Shown in pieces: positions 1 through 5,803 of a DNA stretch of 7,685 bases (position 1 is its first letter; the number at the start of each line of letters is the position of its first letter). The position numbers and the translations under genes are program-made. Under the pieces are notes generated by a model. The model was not told the DNA's origin. It did no database searches and worked only from the letters and a program-made list of their open reading frames with translations. This stretch comes from CAIMZW01 sp037142435 (GTDB lineage Bacteria; Actinomycetota; Actinomycetes; Nanopelagicales; Nanopelagicaceae): positions 1 through 7,685 of the forward strand of contig JBAXAO010000051.1 in the NCBI GenBank assembly GCA_037142435.1, given 5' to 3'.

Positions 1-2
1 GC

Positions 3-1274
3 TCAAATAACTGAATAAGTATCGGCAATAGTTCCGTCGTATTTCACAAAATCTACTGTGGCTCTACTTGAATCCGCTTTGACGCGTATATACCCGGAAC
101 CTCCAACAACTTTTCCTGCACCATACCCGTACTCAACTGCGGAATTAGTACCATCGCCAGCATGGCTTGGTTGAGGCAACGTTTGATAGATAATCCCATC
201 CATCTCTTCTTTGACATATAGATGATCATGCCCCTTGAAGACTATGGAAACGCCATTTTCTTTGAGCAATTGGTGGATCGGCTTTCCCCAACCAGGACGC
301 ATTTGCGCGAAACCCTCGCTGCCATCCATATTCTTTCCGCCCCACTCGTTATAGGAGGCGATATGAGTACCTCCGCGAGATTGTGCGTCCCCGACAAGCA
401 AGTGATGGATGTATACGAACTTATGCCGCTCTTTTGATGACTGTAGAGTTTTTACCAACCAGTCATACTGAACCTTTCCCAGCGTCCATTGCCATCCATC
501 AGCCTTTGGATTAGTGGTGGTGTAAGTAAAAGGATCGAGGCCAATATGAAGAACTCCCGACTCCGAATGAGCAAAATAAGCCAAGTTTCCAGTTTGCTCT
601 GGAAAATATTCCGCTCGATAGTTCTTAGTATTAAAGGAGCTGTAACCTAACTCTCCGTCATGATTTCCAAGGACAATCTTTAGGGGTACACCTTTGAGGC
701 GAGCATAAAAACCTTTCATTAGTTCGAAACGGGCTCGTATATTGGCTTCACTCTTATCTGCCAATTTATCCACCATAAAAATGTCACCTAAGTCGATGAG
801 AAAAGCCGCACCGGAACTAGCAATTAAATCCAATGTTTGGTTGTAGATATCCGCACTTGAATTTTCATCCATGTGCGGATCTGCCTGAACGGCAAAAAGC
901 GTTGATCCGGTCGGATTAAGGGTGGATATTGAAATCGGTGACGTGGCTAGGTACATCTTGCTGGTTGTTAAATATCTAAGTCTGAAGAAGTACTTGGTAC
1001 TACTTTTCAGTCCCAAAACGGTCGTGGTTAAGGGAGTGGACTTGCTTAATGAGAACGGTGCCGTACGCGAAGTGTAAGTACCCAGCTTTGTACCGTATTC
1101 GATATATGCAGCTCCGATCGTCGGTGAAGTGGCGACCAACTGAACTGAACTTGAGCCAATGACCTTCCCAAACTTTAAAGTTGGAATTAATGCAGCAAAC
1201 ACGGGGAGCCCAGAAAAAAGGGACATGACTCCAGAAAGGAGGAAAGCACGGCGAGAAACTATCCATTTACTCAT
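3..1274 (-). CDS. Tat-exported calcineurin-like metallophosphoesterase (second gene of pair)
   Basis: A 423-residue secreted phosphoesterase of the calcineurin-like superfamily; the substrate cannot be read from the sequence. Residues 7-13 read SRRAFLL, a near-perfect twin-arginine motif, followed by a hydrophobic stretch to about residue 28, so it is probably exported folded with its metals loaded. Residues about 32-118 look like the fibronectin-III-like domain that precedes purple-acid-phosphatase-type enzymes (IEYGT, then YFFRLRY). Metal-binding motifs follow in order: DPH at 132-134, GD at 163-164, GNHD at 203-206, HH at 290-291 and GHDH at 348-351, so the site looks complete. The first motif is D-x-H, not the D-x-G of true purple acid phosphatases. 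Its ATG overlaps the TGA of the upstream paralogue (ATGA), with only a weak AAGG upstream, which suggests translational coupling. Family assignment is firm; phosphomonoesterase versus diesterase is open. Confidence 0.9.
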   Translation of the reverse strand: MSKWIVSRRAFLLSGVMSLFSGLPVFAALIPTLKFGKVIGSSSVQLVATSPTIGAAYIEYGTKLGTYTSRTAPFSLSKSTPLTTTVLGLKSSTKYFFRLRYLTTSKMYLATSPISISTLNPTGSTLFAVQADPHMDENSSADIYNQTLDLIASSGAAFLIDLGDIFMVDKLADKSEANIRARFELMKGFYARLKGVPLKIVLGNHDGELGYSSFNTKNYRAEYFPEQTGNLAYFAHSESGVLHIGLDPFTYTTTNPKADGWQWTLGKVQYDWLVKTLQSSKERHKFVYIHHLLVGDAQSRGGTHIASYNEWGGKNMDGSEGFAQMRPGWGKPIHQLLKENGVSIVFKGHDHLYVKEEMDGIIYQTLPQPSHAGDGTNSAVEYGYGAGKVVGGSGYIRVKADSSRATVDFVKYDGTIADTYSVI

Positions 1275-2776
1275 GAGATTCTTGCCTTGATCGCGTAAGT
1301 GTGACCCAATTGTAAATTTTTTCTTGTTGCGGATTCGTCCTGTGGTCTGGCGCTTAAGAAATATTCGACTACTCCTTGAGTTGGACCAACCGTTACACGC
1401 ACATGCCCCGAGTTGGGGGCCTTTGTCCCGGATACATAGGCAGAATCATTGAAGATGGAAAAAGTATCGTCGGCAGGGTTTGGCATAGATTGATAAACCA
1501 AGCCATCGCGCTGTTGGTGTACGAAAATGTGATCATGGCCTTGGAAGAAAATGGTGACGCCATTTTTAACCATGAGGTCATGTATAGGCATCTCCCAACC
1601 CGGACGCATATCTGCAAATGTCTTCTTCCCCTTGGGATCCTGCCCGCCCCATTCATAGCCAGTTGATACCTCTACCCCACCTCGGCCAGTTCCCATGACA
1701 TGATGGGAAAATACGAATTTATATTTAGCTTTGCTGCTCTCAAGCGTTTTCTTCAGCCATGCGTACTGCGCATCGCCTATTCCGATACTCCACAGGTCGC
1801 TGACTTTGCCCGAACCTTTACCCCCAGGTTGAGCCGCATCTGCACTTACCCCAGCGACATTGTCGACTGGATTCTTAGAATGCCAATAGGGATCTAGTGT
1901 CACAAACAGCGCGTCGCCCCAAGTCCAGGAAAAATAATCGCGCGGCCTTCCAACAAACGGGATTGTCTCGGAATCAGCACTGTAAAACCCATTTGAATCT
2001 GGAAGTGGAAAGTATTTAAGGCGGGCATTTCCTGCCAAGACGGCAGGGTTAGTTGCGGTTCCGTCCAACAAATAGGCTGCGGCTTGCTCGTGATTGCCAT
2101 TTACGAGAAAAATTGGTGCCGATTTCGCTACAGCGCTGAGCCAACTGCGTTGGGTTAAATAGATATTTTCTACATTCGTTTGATTCGCTAGACCTTTATC
2201 AATCAATGGATCGATGCTGAAATCATCTCCCAACATCACCATAAAATCTGGTTTTTGTTTTGCAATATTGGTCAAAGTTTGGGCATAGAGCTCTGCGTTA
2301 AACATCTTTCCAGCTCGCTCCGGGTGCGAATCTCCAGTCACAACAAAACTAAAGGAGGATCCGAGCTTACGTTGGGTACTGAATGAATTCACTTCTCCAG
2401 CAAAGTAAGAACTTTGGGTTGTTTGTTTACTTCTCACTCGGTAATAAATTAACGAATTGGACTTCAATTTCGCCAATTCAATAGTTGCTGGAGTAAAAGC
2501 CGAGACAGAGACTATTCCCGACTTCAAAGTGAGGGCTGTCGATTTATATCCGTACTCCACATATGCATTTACTGGGACTCCAGAAAGTAGGCTCACAGCC
2601 GCCGAACTTGAAGTAGGACGACCAACAATTACATTCACCGGCGAAAGTGGCGCCCCAAAAACGGTATCTCCTAACATCGCGTAACCAAATGAGAGAGTAA
2701 GACTTTGCAAAATTCGTCGACGAGAAAACTGAGAATCCAATAAAAGTGAAAATAGACCAGAAGGTGATGCGCCCAT
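1271..2776 (-). CDS. Tat-exported calcineurin-like metallophosphoesterase (first gene of pair)
   Basis: A 501-residue paralogue of the downstream gene and the promoter-proximal member of the pair. The N-terminus carries SRRRIL at 18-23 and then a hydrophobic segment, a Tat-type signal with an unusually long 17-residue pre-region. A fibronectin-III-like domain spans about 47-136 (YVEYGY, then YYRVRS). The metal site is complete: DSH 149-151, GD 183-184, GNHE 227-230, HH 358-359, GHDH 413-416. Compared with its neighbour it has extra residues between the GNHE and HH motifs (about 255-330, Gly/Ser-rich near 315-325) and a longer C-terminus. The two share TLxSSK, EWGG, MRPGW and NGV-I-F-GHDH blocks, which indicates an old tandem duplication. 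There is no SD before the ATG; a -10 box ends 6 nt upstream, so the message is probably leaderless and ATG 2776 is the start. A role in phosphate scavenging is inference. Confidence 0.9.
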   Translation of the reverse strand: MGASPSGLFSLLLDSQFSRRRILQSLTLSFGYAMLGDTVFGAPLSPVNVIVGRPTSSSAAVSLLSGVPVNAYVEYGYKSTALTLKSGIVSVSAFTPATIELAKLKSNSLIYYRVRSKQTTQSSYFAGEVNSFSTQRKLGSSFSFVVTGDSHPERAGKMFNAELYAQTLTNIAKQKPDFMVMLGDDFSIDPLIDKGLANQTNVENIYLTQRSWLSAVAKSAPIFLVNGNHEQAAAYLLDGTATNPAVLAGNARLKYFPLPDSNGFYSADSETIPFVGRPRDYFSWTWGDALFVTLDPYWHSKNPVDNVAGVSADAAQPGGKGSGKVSDLWSIGIGDAQYAWLKKTLESSKAKYKFVFSHHVMGTGRGGVEVSTGYEWGGQDPKGKKTFADMRPGWEMPIHDLMVKNGVTIFFQGHDHIFVHQQRDGLVYQSMPNPADDTFSIFNDSAYVSGTKAPNSGHVRVTVGPTQGVVEYFLSARPQDESATRKNLQLGHTYAIKARIS

Positions 2777-2782
2777 GATTTA

Positions 2783-2811
2783 AGGCTAAGAATTTCATTT
2801 TTACTTTTCAA
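2783..2811 (-). promoter_or_regulatory. Predicted leaderless promoter of the phosphoesterase operon
   Basis: On the minus strand TTGAAA (2811-2806) and TAGCCT (2788-2783) are separated by 17 nt, and exactly 6 nt then lead to the ATG at 2776. The -35 matches TTGACA at five of six positions and the -10 fits TANNNT. Transcription would start on or next to the A of the start codon, which explains the missing ribosome binding site. Confidence 0.6.
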
Positions 2812-2820
2812 TGGATTTTT

Positions 2821-2838
2821 CTGTCAAAATCTTGTGAA
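2821..2838. promoter_or_regulatory. Possible Pho-box-like direct repeat in the divergent region
   Basis: TGTCA at 2822-2826 and TGTGA at 2833-2837 are direct repeats 11 bp apart, the spacing of PhoB half-sites in the enteric consensus CTGTCATAAAACTGTCAT. The first half-site is exact (CTGTCA); the second is degenerate. It lies between the phosphoesterase operon and the LTxxQ gene, which makes a phosphate-response regulator plausible. The match is weak, and actinobacterial PhoP sites differ from the enteric one, so this is a hypothesis. Confidence 0.25.
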
Positions 2839-2853
2839 TTGCCTAATCTCCTT

Positions 2854-2877
2854 TTAAAGCCCATTTTGCGGGTTTAA
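2854..2877 (+). other. Small 5'-leader hairpin before the LTxxQ gene
   Basis: TTAAA-g-CCC (2854-2862) pairs with GGG-TTTAA (2870-2877) across a 7-nt loop, giving eight pairs with one bulged G. A possible -10 (TAATCT, 2845-2850) would put the transcript start near the base of this hairpin, so it could stabilise the 5' end of the message. It could equally be chance in an AT-rich spacer. Confidence 0.25.
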
Positions 2878-2908
2878 CCTTAAGGAAAGCTCTCCCAAAG
2901 GAATCGCC

Positions 2909-4216
2909 ATGAACTTCAGACGTAACAAATATTCCAAAGCCCTCATAGTCGCCTCCATTACCCTGGGCCTCGTATGCGCAGGAAATGCGGTAACGAACGC
3001 GGCCGATCCAAGTTCAAATTACACCCTTGAACAGGCGATGAGCGATAATGCTCAATTATCAACAATTGCGTTTAGTGGCCTTGCCTTCATTACCGGTAGC
3101 GCTGGCGCGGACACATTTATGCCACCAGGAAAAGTTGCCGATTTCTTTGGCTTCCAATACATGCGCGACATTGATACTGCAGGTTACGGTCATAACACAG
3201 ATTTTCTTTCCCGAGTTGCCAATAACGTAATATCCATCCTTACCTCATCTCAAAAGGCCAAGCTCCTTGCTCTGGCAAAAGTACAAACTCCGCTTTATGA
3301 CAAGATCGCTTATAACCGCTTTCCGCTCATGAATGCATTCCGGCGGAATCTCAGCGGTTCGATCCCTTCGGGGTCCGCTGGATTGAATTCTGCCGCCGTC
3401 GAAAAATATACCGGCGCTTTGTACAAGATCGATGCTGACCTCAGTTACAACCGGGCTATAACAGTGGGTGCCATCGTTCAGAGCTTTTCAGATAGCCAAA
3501 AGGCCTATCTCGCAAAAATGGATTTCAATAATTACAACAGCTGGCCAAATGTTTCTGAAAATCAGGCCATCAAACAGGGAATAACGAATAGCCAATATGT
3601 CGCAGTTATGACCTATGCCAGCGAACTTTTCTCTTGGTACAAGGGAAGCCTTACGGCGGATGTCTATTTCTGTCCGGAGCGCCATGGCACGTACTTTGGA
3701 GGGTTTTACATGAAGGACTACCCAGCCATGAACAATCCTTCTTACTTTATTGACACGGCCACAACAGGCGATAAGGGTCAGGCATTTCTTGACATTCTGA
3801 ACCAATCCCAGCGTGCAATCATCACCAACATCATCCCAACTCAAAGTACTGCCCTCAAAGAGATCGCCGATATCCGGATGAAGGTATCTACTGAATTGCG
3901 AAAAGCTCTGACCGGCGGAGTGGTCAATAAGGCGCTGGTATATTCCTTGATCCAGCGATATGGCGTTTTGGATGGCAAGTTATCTGCCCTGTATGCAAGT
4001 AGTTTTGCGACGGTTAATAAGACTTTGACTTCGGATCAAAGGAGCGCGCTTGTACAATTACGTGATCTTACCGTGGTGCCCTCTGGTGCTTACAAGTGGT
4101 CGACTGCGATCGCCACTCCTTCCCTACCAAAGAATGATTACTTATTTGGAATTGGAACTTTCCCCAGCACTGCTGCAAATGTCACACCTCCCACTGCATT
4201 CATAAATGCAAACTAG
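2909..4216 (+). CDS. Secreted protein with two LTxxQ (Spy/CpxP-like) modules, function unknown
   Basis: A 435-residue exported protein. Residues 1-32 form a signal peptide (basic start, hydrophobic 11-25, likely cleavage after TNA or TNAA). An AAAGGAA ribosome binding site lies about 5 nt before the ATG. The mature protein is a tandem duplication. Unit A (about 36-205) and unit B (about 212-388) each have a QA(M/I) start, a (M/C)P(P/E) segment leading to an FG-F-YM(R/K)D motif (71-87 and 255-270), and a helical part bounded by LTxxQ-like motifs: LTSSQ 111-115 with FSDSQ 193-197, and LNQSQ 297-301 with LTSDQ 373-377. In Spy/CpxP/ZraP-type extracytoplasmic chaperones and metal sensors, two LTxxQ motifs lie about 70-80 residues apart, much as here. 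I recall similar uncharacterised proteins in other bacteria. Only one Cys (255) remains after cleavage. A chaperone or metal-binding role is inference; its divergence from the phosphoesterases suggests a shared surface function. Confidence 0.85.
   Translation: MNFRRNKYSKALIVASITLGLVCAGNAVTNAADPSSNYTLEQAMSDNAQLSTIAFSGLAFITGSAGADTFMPPGKVADFFGFQYMRDIDTAGYGHNTDFLSRVANNVISILTSSQKAKLLALAKVQTPLYDKIAYNRFPLMNAFRRNLSGSIPSGSAGLNSAAVEKYTGALYKIDADLSYNRAITVGAIVQSFSDSQKAYLAKMDFNNYNSWPNVSENQAIKQGITNSQYVAVMTYASELFSWYKGSLTADVYFCPERHGTYFGGFYMKDYPAMNNPSYFIDTATTGDKGQAFLDILNQSQRAIITNIIPTQSTALKEIADIRMKVSTELRKALTGGVVNKALVYSLIQRYGVLDGKLSALYASSFATVNKTLTSDQRSALVQLRDLTVVPSGAYKWSTAIATPSLPKNDYLFGIGTFPSTAANVTPPTAFINAN
3014..3523 (+). 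repeat. Unit A of the internal protein duplication
   Basis: Encodes residues about 36-205 of the LTxxQ protein. It aligns by eye with unit B at the QAM start, GS-GADTF-MPP, FFGFQYMRD, the LTSSQKA helix, the FRRNL segment and the FSDSQKAYL end. The copies are diverged at protein level and not obviously alike in DNA, so the duplication is old. Confidence 0.7.
3542..4072 (+). repeat. Unit B of the internal protein duplication
   Basis: Encodes residues about 212-388. The matching blocks are NQAI, GSLTADVYF-CPE, YFGGFYMKD, LNQSQRA, ELRKAL and LTSDQRSAL. It carries the single mature-chain cysteine (255) and extra aromatic residues absent from unit A. Confidence 0.7.
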
Positions 4217-4244
4217 TTGAGGCAAAAACTGCTTGTTAGGTATC

Positions 4245-4287
4245 GCGGTTCTGGTGAACCGGCACTCCCTCTGGTTGCCAGAACCGC
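4245..4287 (+). terminator. Strong hairpin downstream of the LTxxQ gene; terminator without a T-tract
   Basis: GCGGTTCTGG (4245-4254) and CCAGAACCGC (4278-4287) are perfect 10-bp inverted repeats. Inside, AACC and GGTT can add four more pairs around a 12-nt loop. It begins 28 nt after the TAG of the LTxxQ gene, a normal place for a terminator, but no run of T follows on either strand. It may be a U-tract-less terminator, an RNA 3'-end stabiliser, or an operator, because the -35 box of the next gene overlaps its right arm. Confidence 0.5.
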
Positions 4288-4303
4288 ATAATCGCGTTAG
4301 AAA
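4275..4303 (+). promoter_or_regulatory. Predicted leaderless promoter of the small membrane protein gene
   Basis: TTGCCA (4275-4280, five of six to TTGACA) and TAGAAA (4298-4303) are 17 nt apart, and 6 nt follow to the ATG at 4310. The -10 lacks the final T, so it is weaker than the others in the window. The -35 lies in the loop and right arm of the upstream hairpin. Confidence 0.45.
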
Positions 4304-4309
4304 TAGGAG

Positions 4310-4477
4310 ATGGGAAAGTTTGGAGCCGGTGTTGTATTCGCCGCGGTGGTAATGCTATCCATAGCCAGCGTGGACCTAATTTTCTTTAGACACCATTTCG
4401 CAGAACGCTTAGTCGGCAACATTGGGATCGTGCTTATAGTAGGTGCTTTCTTTTTCAGATTTTACAAACATAAATAA
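4310..4477 (+). CDS. Small two-helix membrane protein, 55 residues
   Basis: An intact 55-codon ORF ending in TAA, in an otherwise empty gap. The protein has a hydrophobic helix at about 4-26, a charged connecting segment with the motif VDLIFFRHHFAERL (21-34), a second helix at about 36-50, and a basic end RFYKHK. The pattern VD-FFR--F--RL--NIGIVL----F-RF matches a widespread family of small hypothetical membrane proteins that I recall but cannot check here. Its function is unknown. AGGAG touches the ATG directly, too close to act as a normal SD, while a promoter ends 6 nt before the start, so leaderless translation is more likely. An in-frame TAG at 4304-4306 rules out a longer form. The convergent gene downstream ends 98 nt away. 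Confidence 0.75.
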   Translation: MGKFGAGVVFAAVVMLSIASVDLIFFRHHFAERLVGNIGIVLIVGAFFFRFYKHK

Positions 4478-4575
4478 TGAAGGCTTCGGTATCCGCTGCT
4501 TCAAGTTGGAAGGTGGAACGGTGAGCGATCTGTGCTGATCATGGAACGAGTATAAAGAGGTGCGGAACAATGACC

Positions 4576-5157
4576 TTATAAAAGCTTTTCCAAATGCGCC
4601 TTGGTTTCCGGCCAATCGGGAGAAATCACCGAAAAATAGACCGCATCGCGCCAACTTCCGTCTCGTCGCTTCTTATCGTGGCGAATAATTCCTTCGCGTT
4701 TTGCCCCGATTCGGGCGATTGCAGCCAGCGAAATTTCATTGGCGCTATCCGCTTTTATCAGAACTCGTTCGCATCCCAGCACTTCAAAGGCATGACGCAA
4801 GAGAAGATATTTGCAGTGCGAATTGACCCCTGTTCGACGGACAGATGCACCATAAAATGTAGAACCTATTTCCAACGATCTTTGCTGGTCATCGCGATCC
4901 AAATATGAGGTTGACCCAACAACCTGACCGGTTTCCTTAAGAACCACCGCAAAGGTATTACGACCACCAGACGCTTCCCCCGAAATTCGCGCGGAGATAA
5001 GTTTTCTCAGCTCCATGGATGAATTAGGGATTGGTTCACTGACCCAGATCCATTTCCAAAGTGCATCATCGCCAGCGGTATTGGCCCACAAATCCTCGGC
5101 ATCATTTTCTTGAATCGGACGCAGGAGTACTAAATCGCTTTCGAGGTGTATCTGCAT
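4576..5157 (-). CDS. GNAT acetyltransferase, RimJ/RimL family
   Basis: A 193-residue cytoplasmic acetyl-CoA-dependent N-acetyltransferase. The fold is readable throughout: an N-terminal strand (LVLLRPIQENDAEDL, 9-23), VVGSTSYLD (79-87), LEIGSTFY (95-102), the acetyl-CoA-binding region around RRTGVN and the LLLRHAFEVLG helix (107-128), then ADSANEISLAAIARIGAKREG (136-156) and DGSWRDAVYFSV (166-177). These are typical of the RimJ/RimL branch, which acetylates ribosomal-protein N-termini or small molecules; the substrate here is unknown. I chose ATG 5157 because GGTAGGAAAG lies about 8-11 nt upstream and the length matches the family. The frame stays open to an ATG at 5292, but those 45 extra residues (Trp-rich, unlike the family) overlap a different small ORF and look non-coding. 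Confidence 0.88.
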   Translation of the reverse strand: MQIHLESDLVLLRPIQENDAEDLWANTAGDDALWKWIWVSEPIPNSSMELRKLISARISGEASGGRNTFAVVLKETGQVVGSTSYLDRDDQQRSLEIGSTFYGASVRRTGVNSHCKYLLLRHAFEVLGCERVLIKADSANEISLAAIARIGAKREGIIRHDKKRRDGSWRDAVYFSVISPDWPETKAHLEKLL

Positions 5158-5215
5158 GCGCTCTACTTTCCTACCCTGGTTCTTGAGTGTTACAGAGATA
5201 AAGAGAAAATCCTTA

Positions 5216-5329
5216 TTAGTCGCTACGCAAGATCTTTTCCATTGGGCGACCTTTTGCCAGCTCATCCACCAATTTGTCCACAAGACAAGCATAAAGAAGA
5301 GTCGCCTCGTGGGGCGGACTTTCAGCCAT
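5216..5329 (-). CDS. Possible small protein, 37 residues
   Basis: An ATG-to-TAA ORF in the gap before the RimJ/RimL-type gene, on the same strand, with 58 nt between them. The peptide starts MAESPPHEA and contains a convincing amphipathic helix (LLYACLVDKLVDELAKG, 11-27), ending RPMEKILRSD. Two stop codons follow in tandem (TAATAA). The codons look ordinary for this window. The upstream signal is weak (GAGAAAA at a workable distance, no clear SD), and its ATG lies only 12 nt from the divergent GTG start of the YsnE-type gene. I do not recognise the family. It may be a real small regulator or leader peptide, or chance. Confidence 0.4.
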   Translation of the reverse strand: MAESPPHEATLLYACLVDKLVDELAKGRPMEKILRSD

Positions 5330-5335
5330 TAGAAT
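5330..5335 (+). promoter_or_regulatory. Predicted -10 box of a leaderless GTG gene
   Basis: TAGAAT lies 6 nt before the GTG at 5342, five of six matches to TATAAT. Its first three bases (TAG, 5330-5332) are also the in-frame stop that bounds the reading frame, so no earlier start exists. No convincing -35 is seen at 16-18 bp. Confidence 0.55.
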
Positions 5336-5341
5336 TTTCTC

Positions 5342-5803
5342 GTGCAATTAGTCATCGCGATCGAAGAATTTCTTGGAGAAGAATTAACCCAAATTCTTCA
5401 GGCGCATTGGATTTTTTGCACGTCAACTACTCCGATTGAGCATGTCTACGCACTTGATGCATCCCAGTTATTTACTCCAGGCATAACCGTCTTCGGAGCT
5501 CGATCAGGCGGAGAATTGGTTGGCGTAGGCGCACTGAGGAAACTAGACACAGAACATGCCGAACTTAAATCCATGCACACCTTGGCCAAATCCAGAGGAA
5601 ACGGGGTTGGAAAGGCGCTGGTTGCTCACATTGAAGAATTCGCCAAGTCCCAAGGAATTAGGCGCATCAGCTTGGAGACGGGTACGAGTGAAGCATTCAC
5701 ACCTGCGCGTCATCTCTATAAGTCTCTGGGGTATCAGCAGTGCGAAGCATTCGGTGAATACGTCCTCACCGAAGACAATACCTGCATGACTAAATTAATT
5801 TAG
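5342..5803 (+). CDS. GNAT acetyltransferase, YsnE-like
   Basis: A 153-residue N-acetyltransferase of the GNAT superfamily. It closely follows the pattern I recall for Bacillus subtilis YsnE and relatives: HVYALD (34-39), GITVFGARSGGELVGVGAL (47-65), LDTEHAELKSM (68-78), the acetyl-CoA pyrophosphate loop RGNGVGKALV (85-94), ISLETGTSEAFTPARHLYKSLGY (109-131), FGEYV (137-141) and a final MTKLI. YsnE has been linked to indole-3-acetate metabolism in Bacillus, but the native substrate is unclear and I would not transfer that role. GTG 5342 is the only possible start near the family's N-terminus: an in-frame TAG lies 12 nt upstream and no other start codon follows soon. With no SD and a -10 box 6 nt upstream, the mRNA is probably leaderless. 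The stop overlaps the stop of the convergent gene by 4 bp. Confidence 0.88.
   Translation: MQLVIAIEEFLGEELTQILQAHWIFCTSTTPIEHVYALDASQLFTPGITVFGARSGGELVGVGALRKLDTEHAELKSMHTLAKSRGNGVGKALVAHIEEFAKSQGIRRISLETGTSEAFTPARHLYKSLGYQQCEAFGEYVLTEDNTCMTKLI

Noticed and set aside
1376..1666. A 96-codon plus-strand ORF
   Set aside because: It lies antisense to the conserved C-terminal part of the first phosphoesterase, shows no recognisable family and has no SD. It is a shadow of real coding.
2930..2980. Lipoprotein signal in the LTxxQ protein (Cys 23)
   Set aside because: The residues before Cys 23 (GLV) do not fit a lipobox, and a better signal-peptidase I site follows around residues 29-32.
3488..3844. 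A 118-codon minus-strand ORF
   Set aside because: It lies entirely antisense inside the LTxxQ gene, across its FGGFYMKD motif, and the Cys- and Arg-rich translation resembles no protein family.
4478..4575. Terminator between the small membrane gene and the convergent acetyltransferase
   Set aside because: Only a weak interrupted hairpin (GAAG...CTTC with a 3-bp inner stem, about 4479-4502) is visible and there is no T-tract. Nothing else in this gap can be supported.
4409..4654. An 81-codon minus-strand ORF
   Set aside because: It overlaps the 3' end of the RimJ/RimL-type gene in another frame and is antisense to the small membrane gene. The translation is low-complexity and basic, with no domain.
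5158..5292. 45-residue N-terminal extension of the RimJ/RimL-type acetyltransferase
   Set aside because: A good SD precedes ATG 5157, the family begins there, and the extension is Trp-rich and out of frame with a more convincing small ORF.
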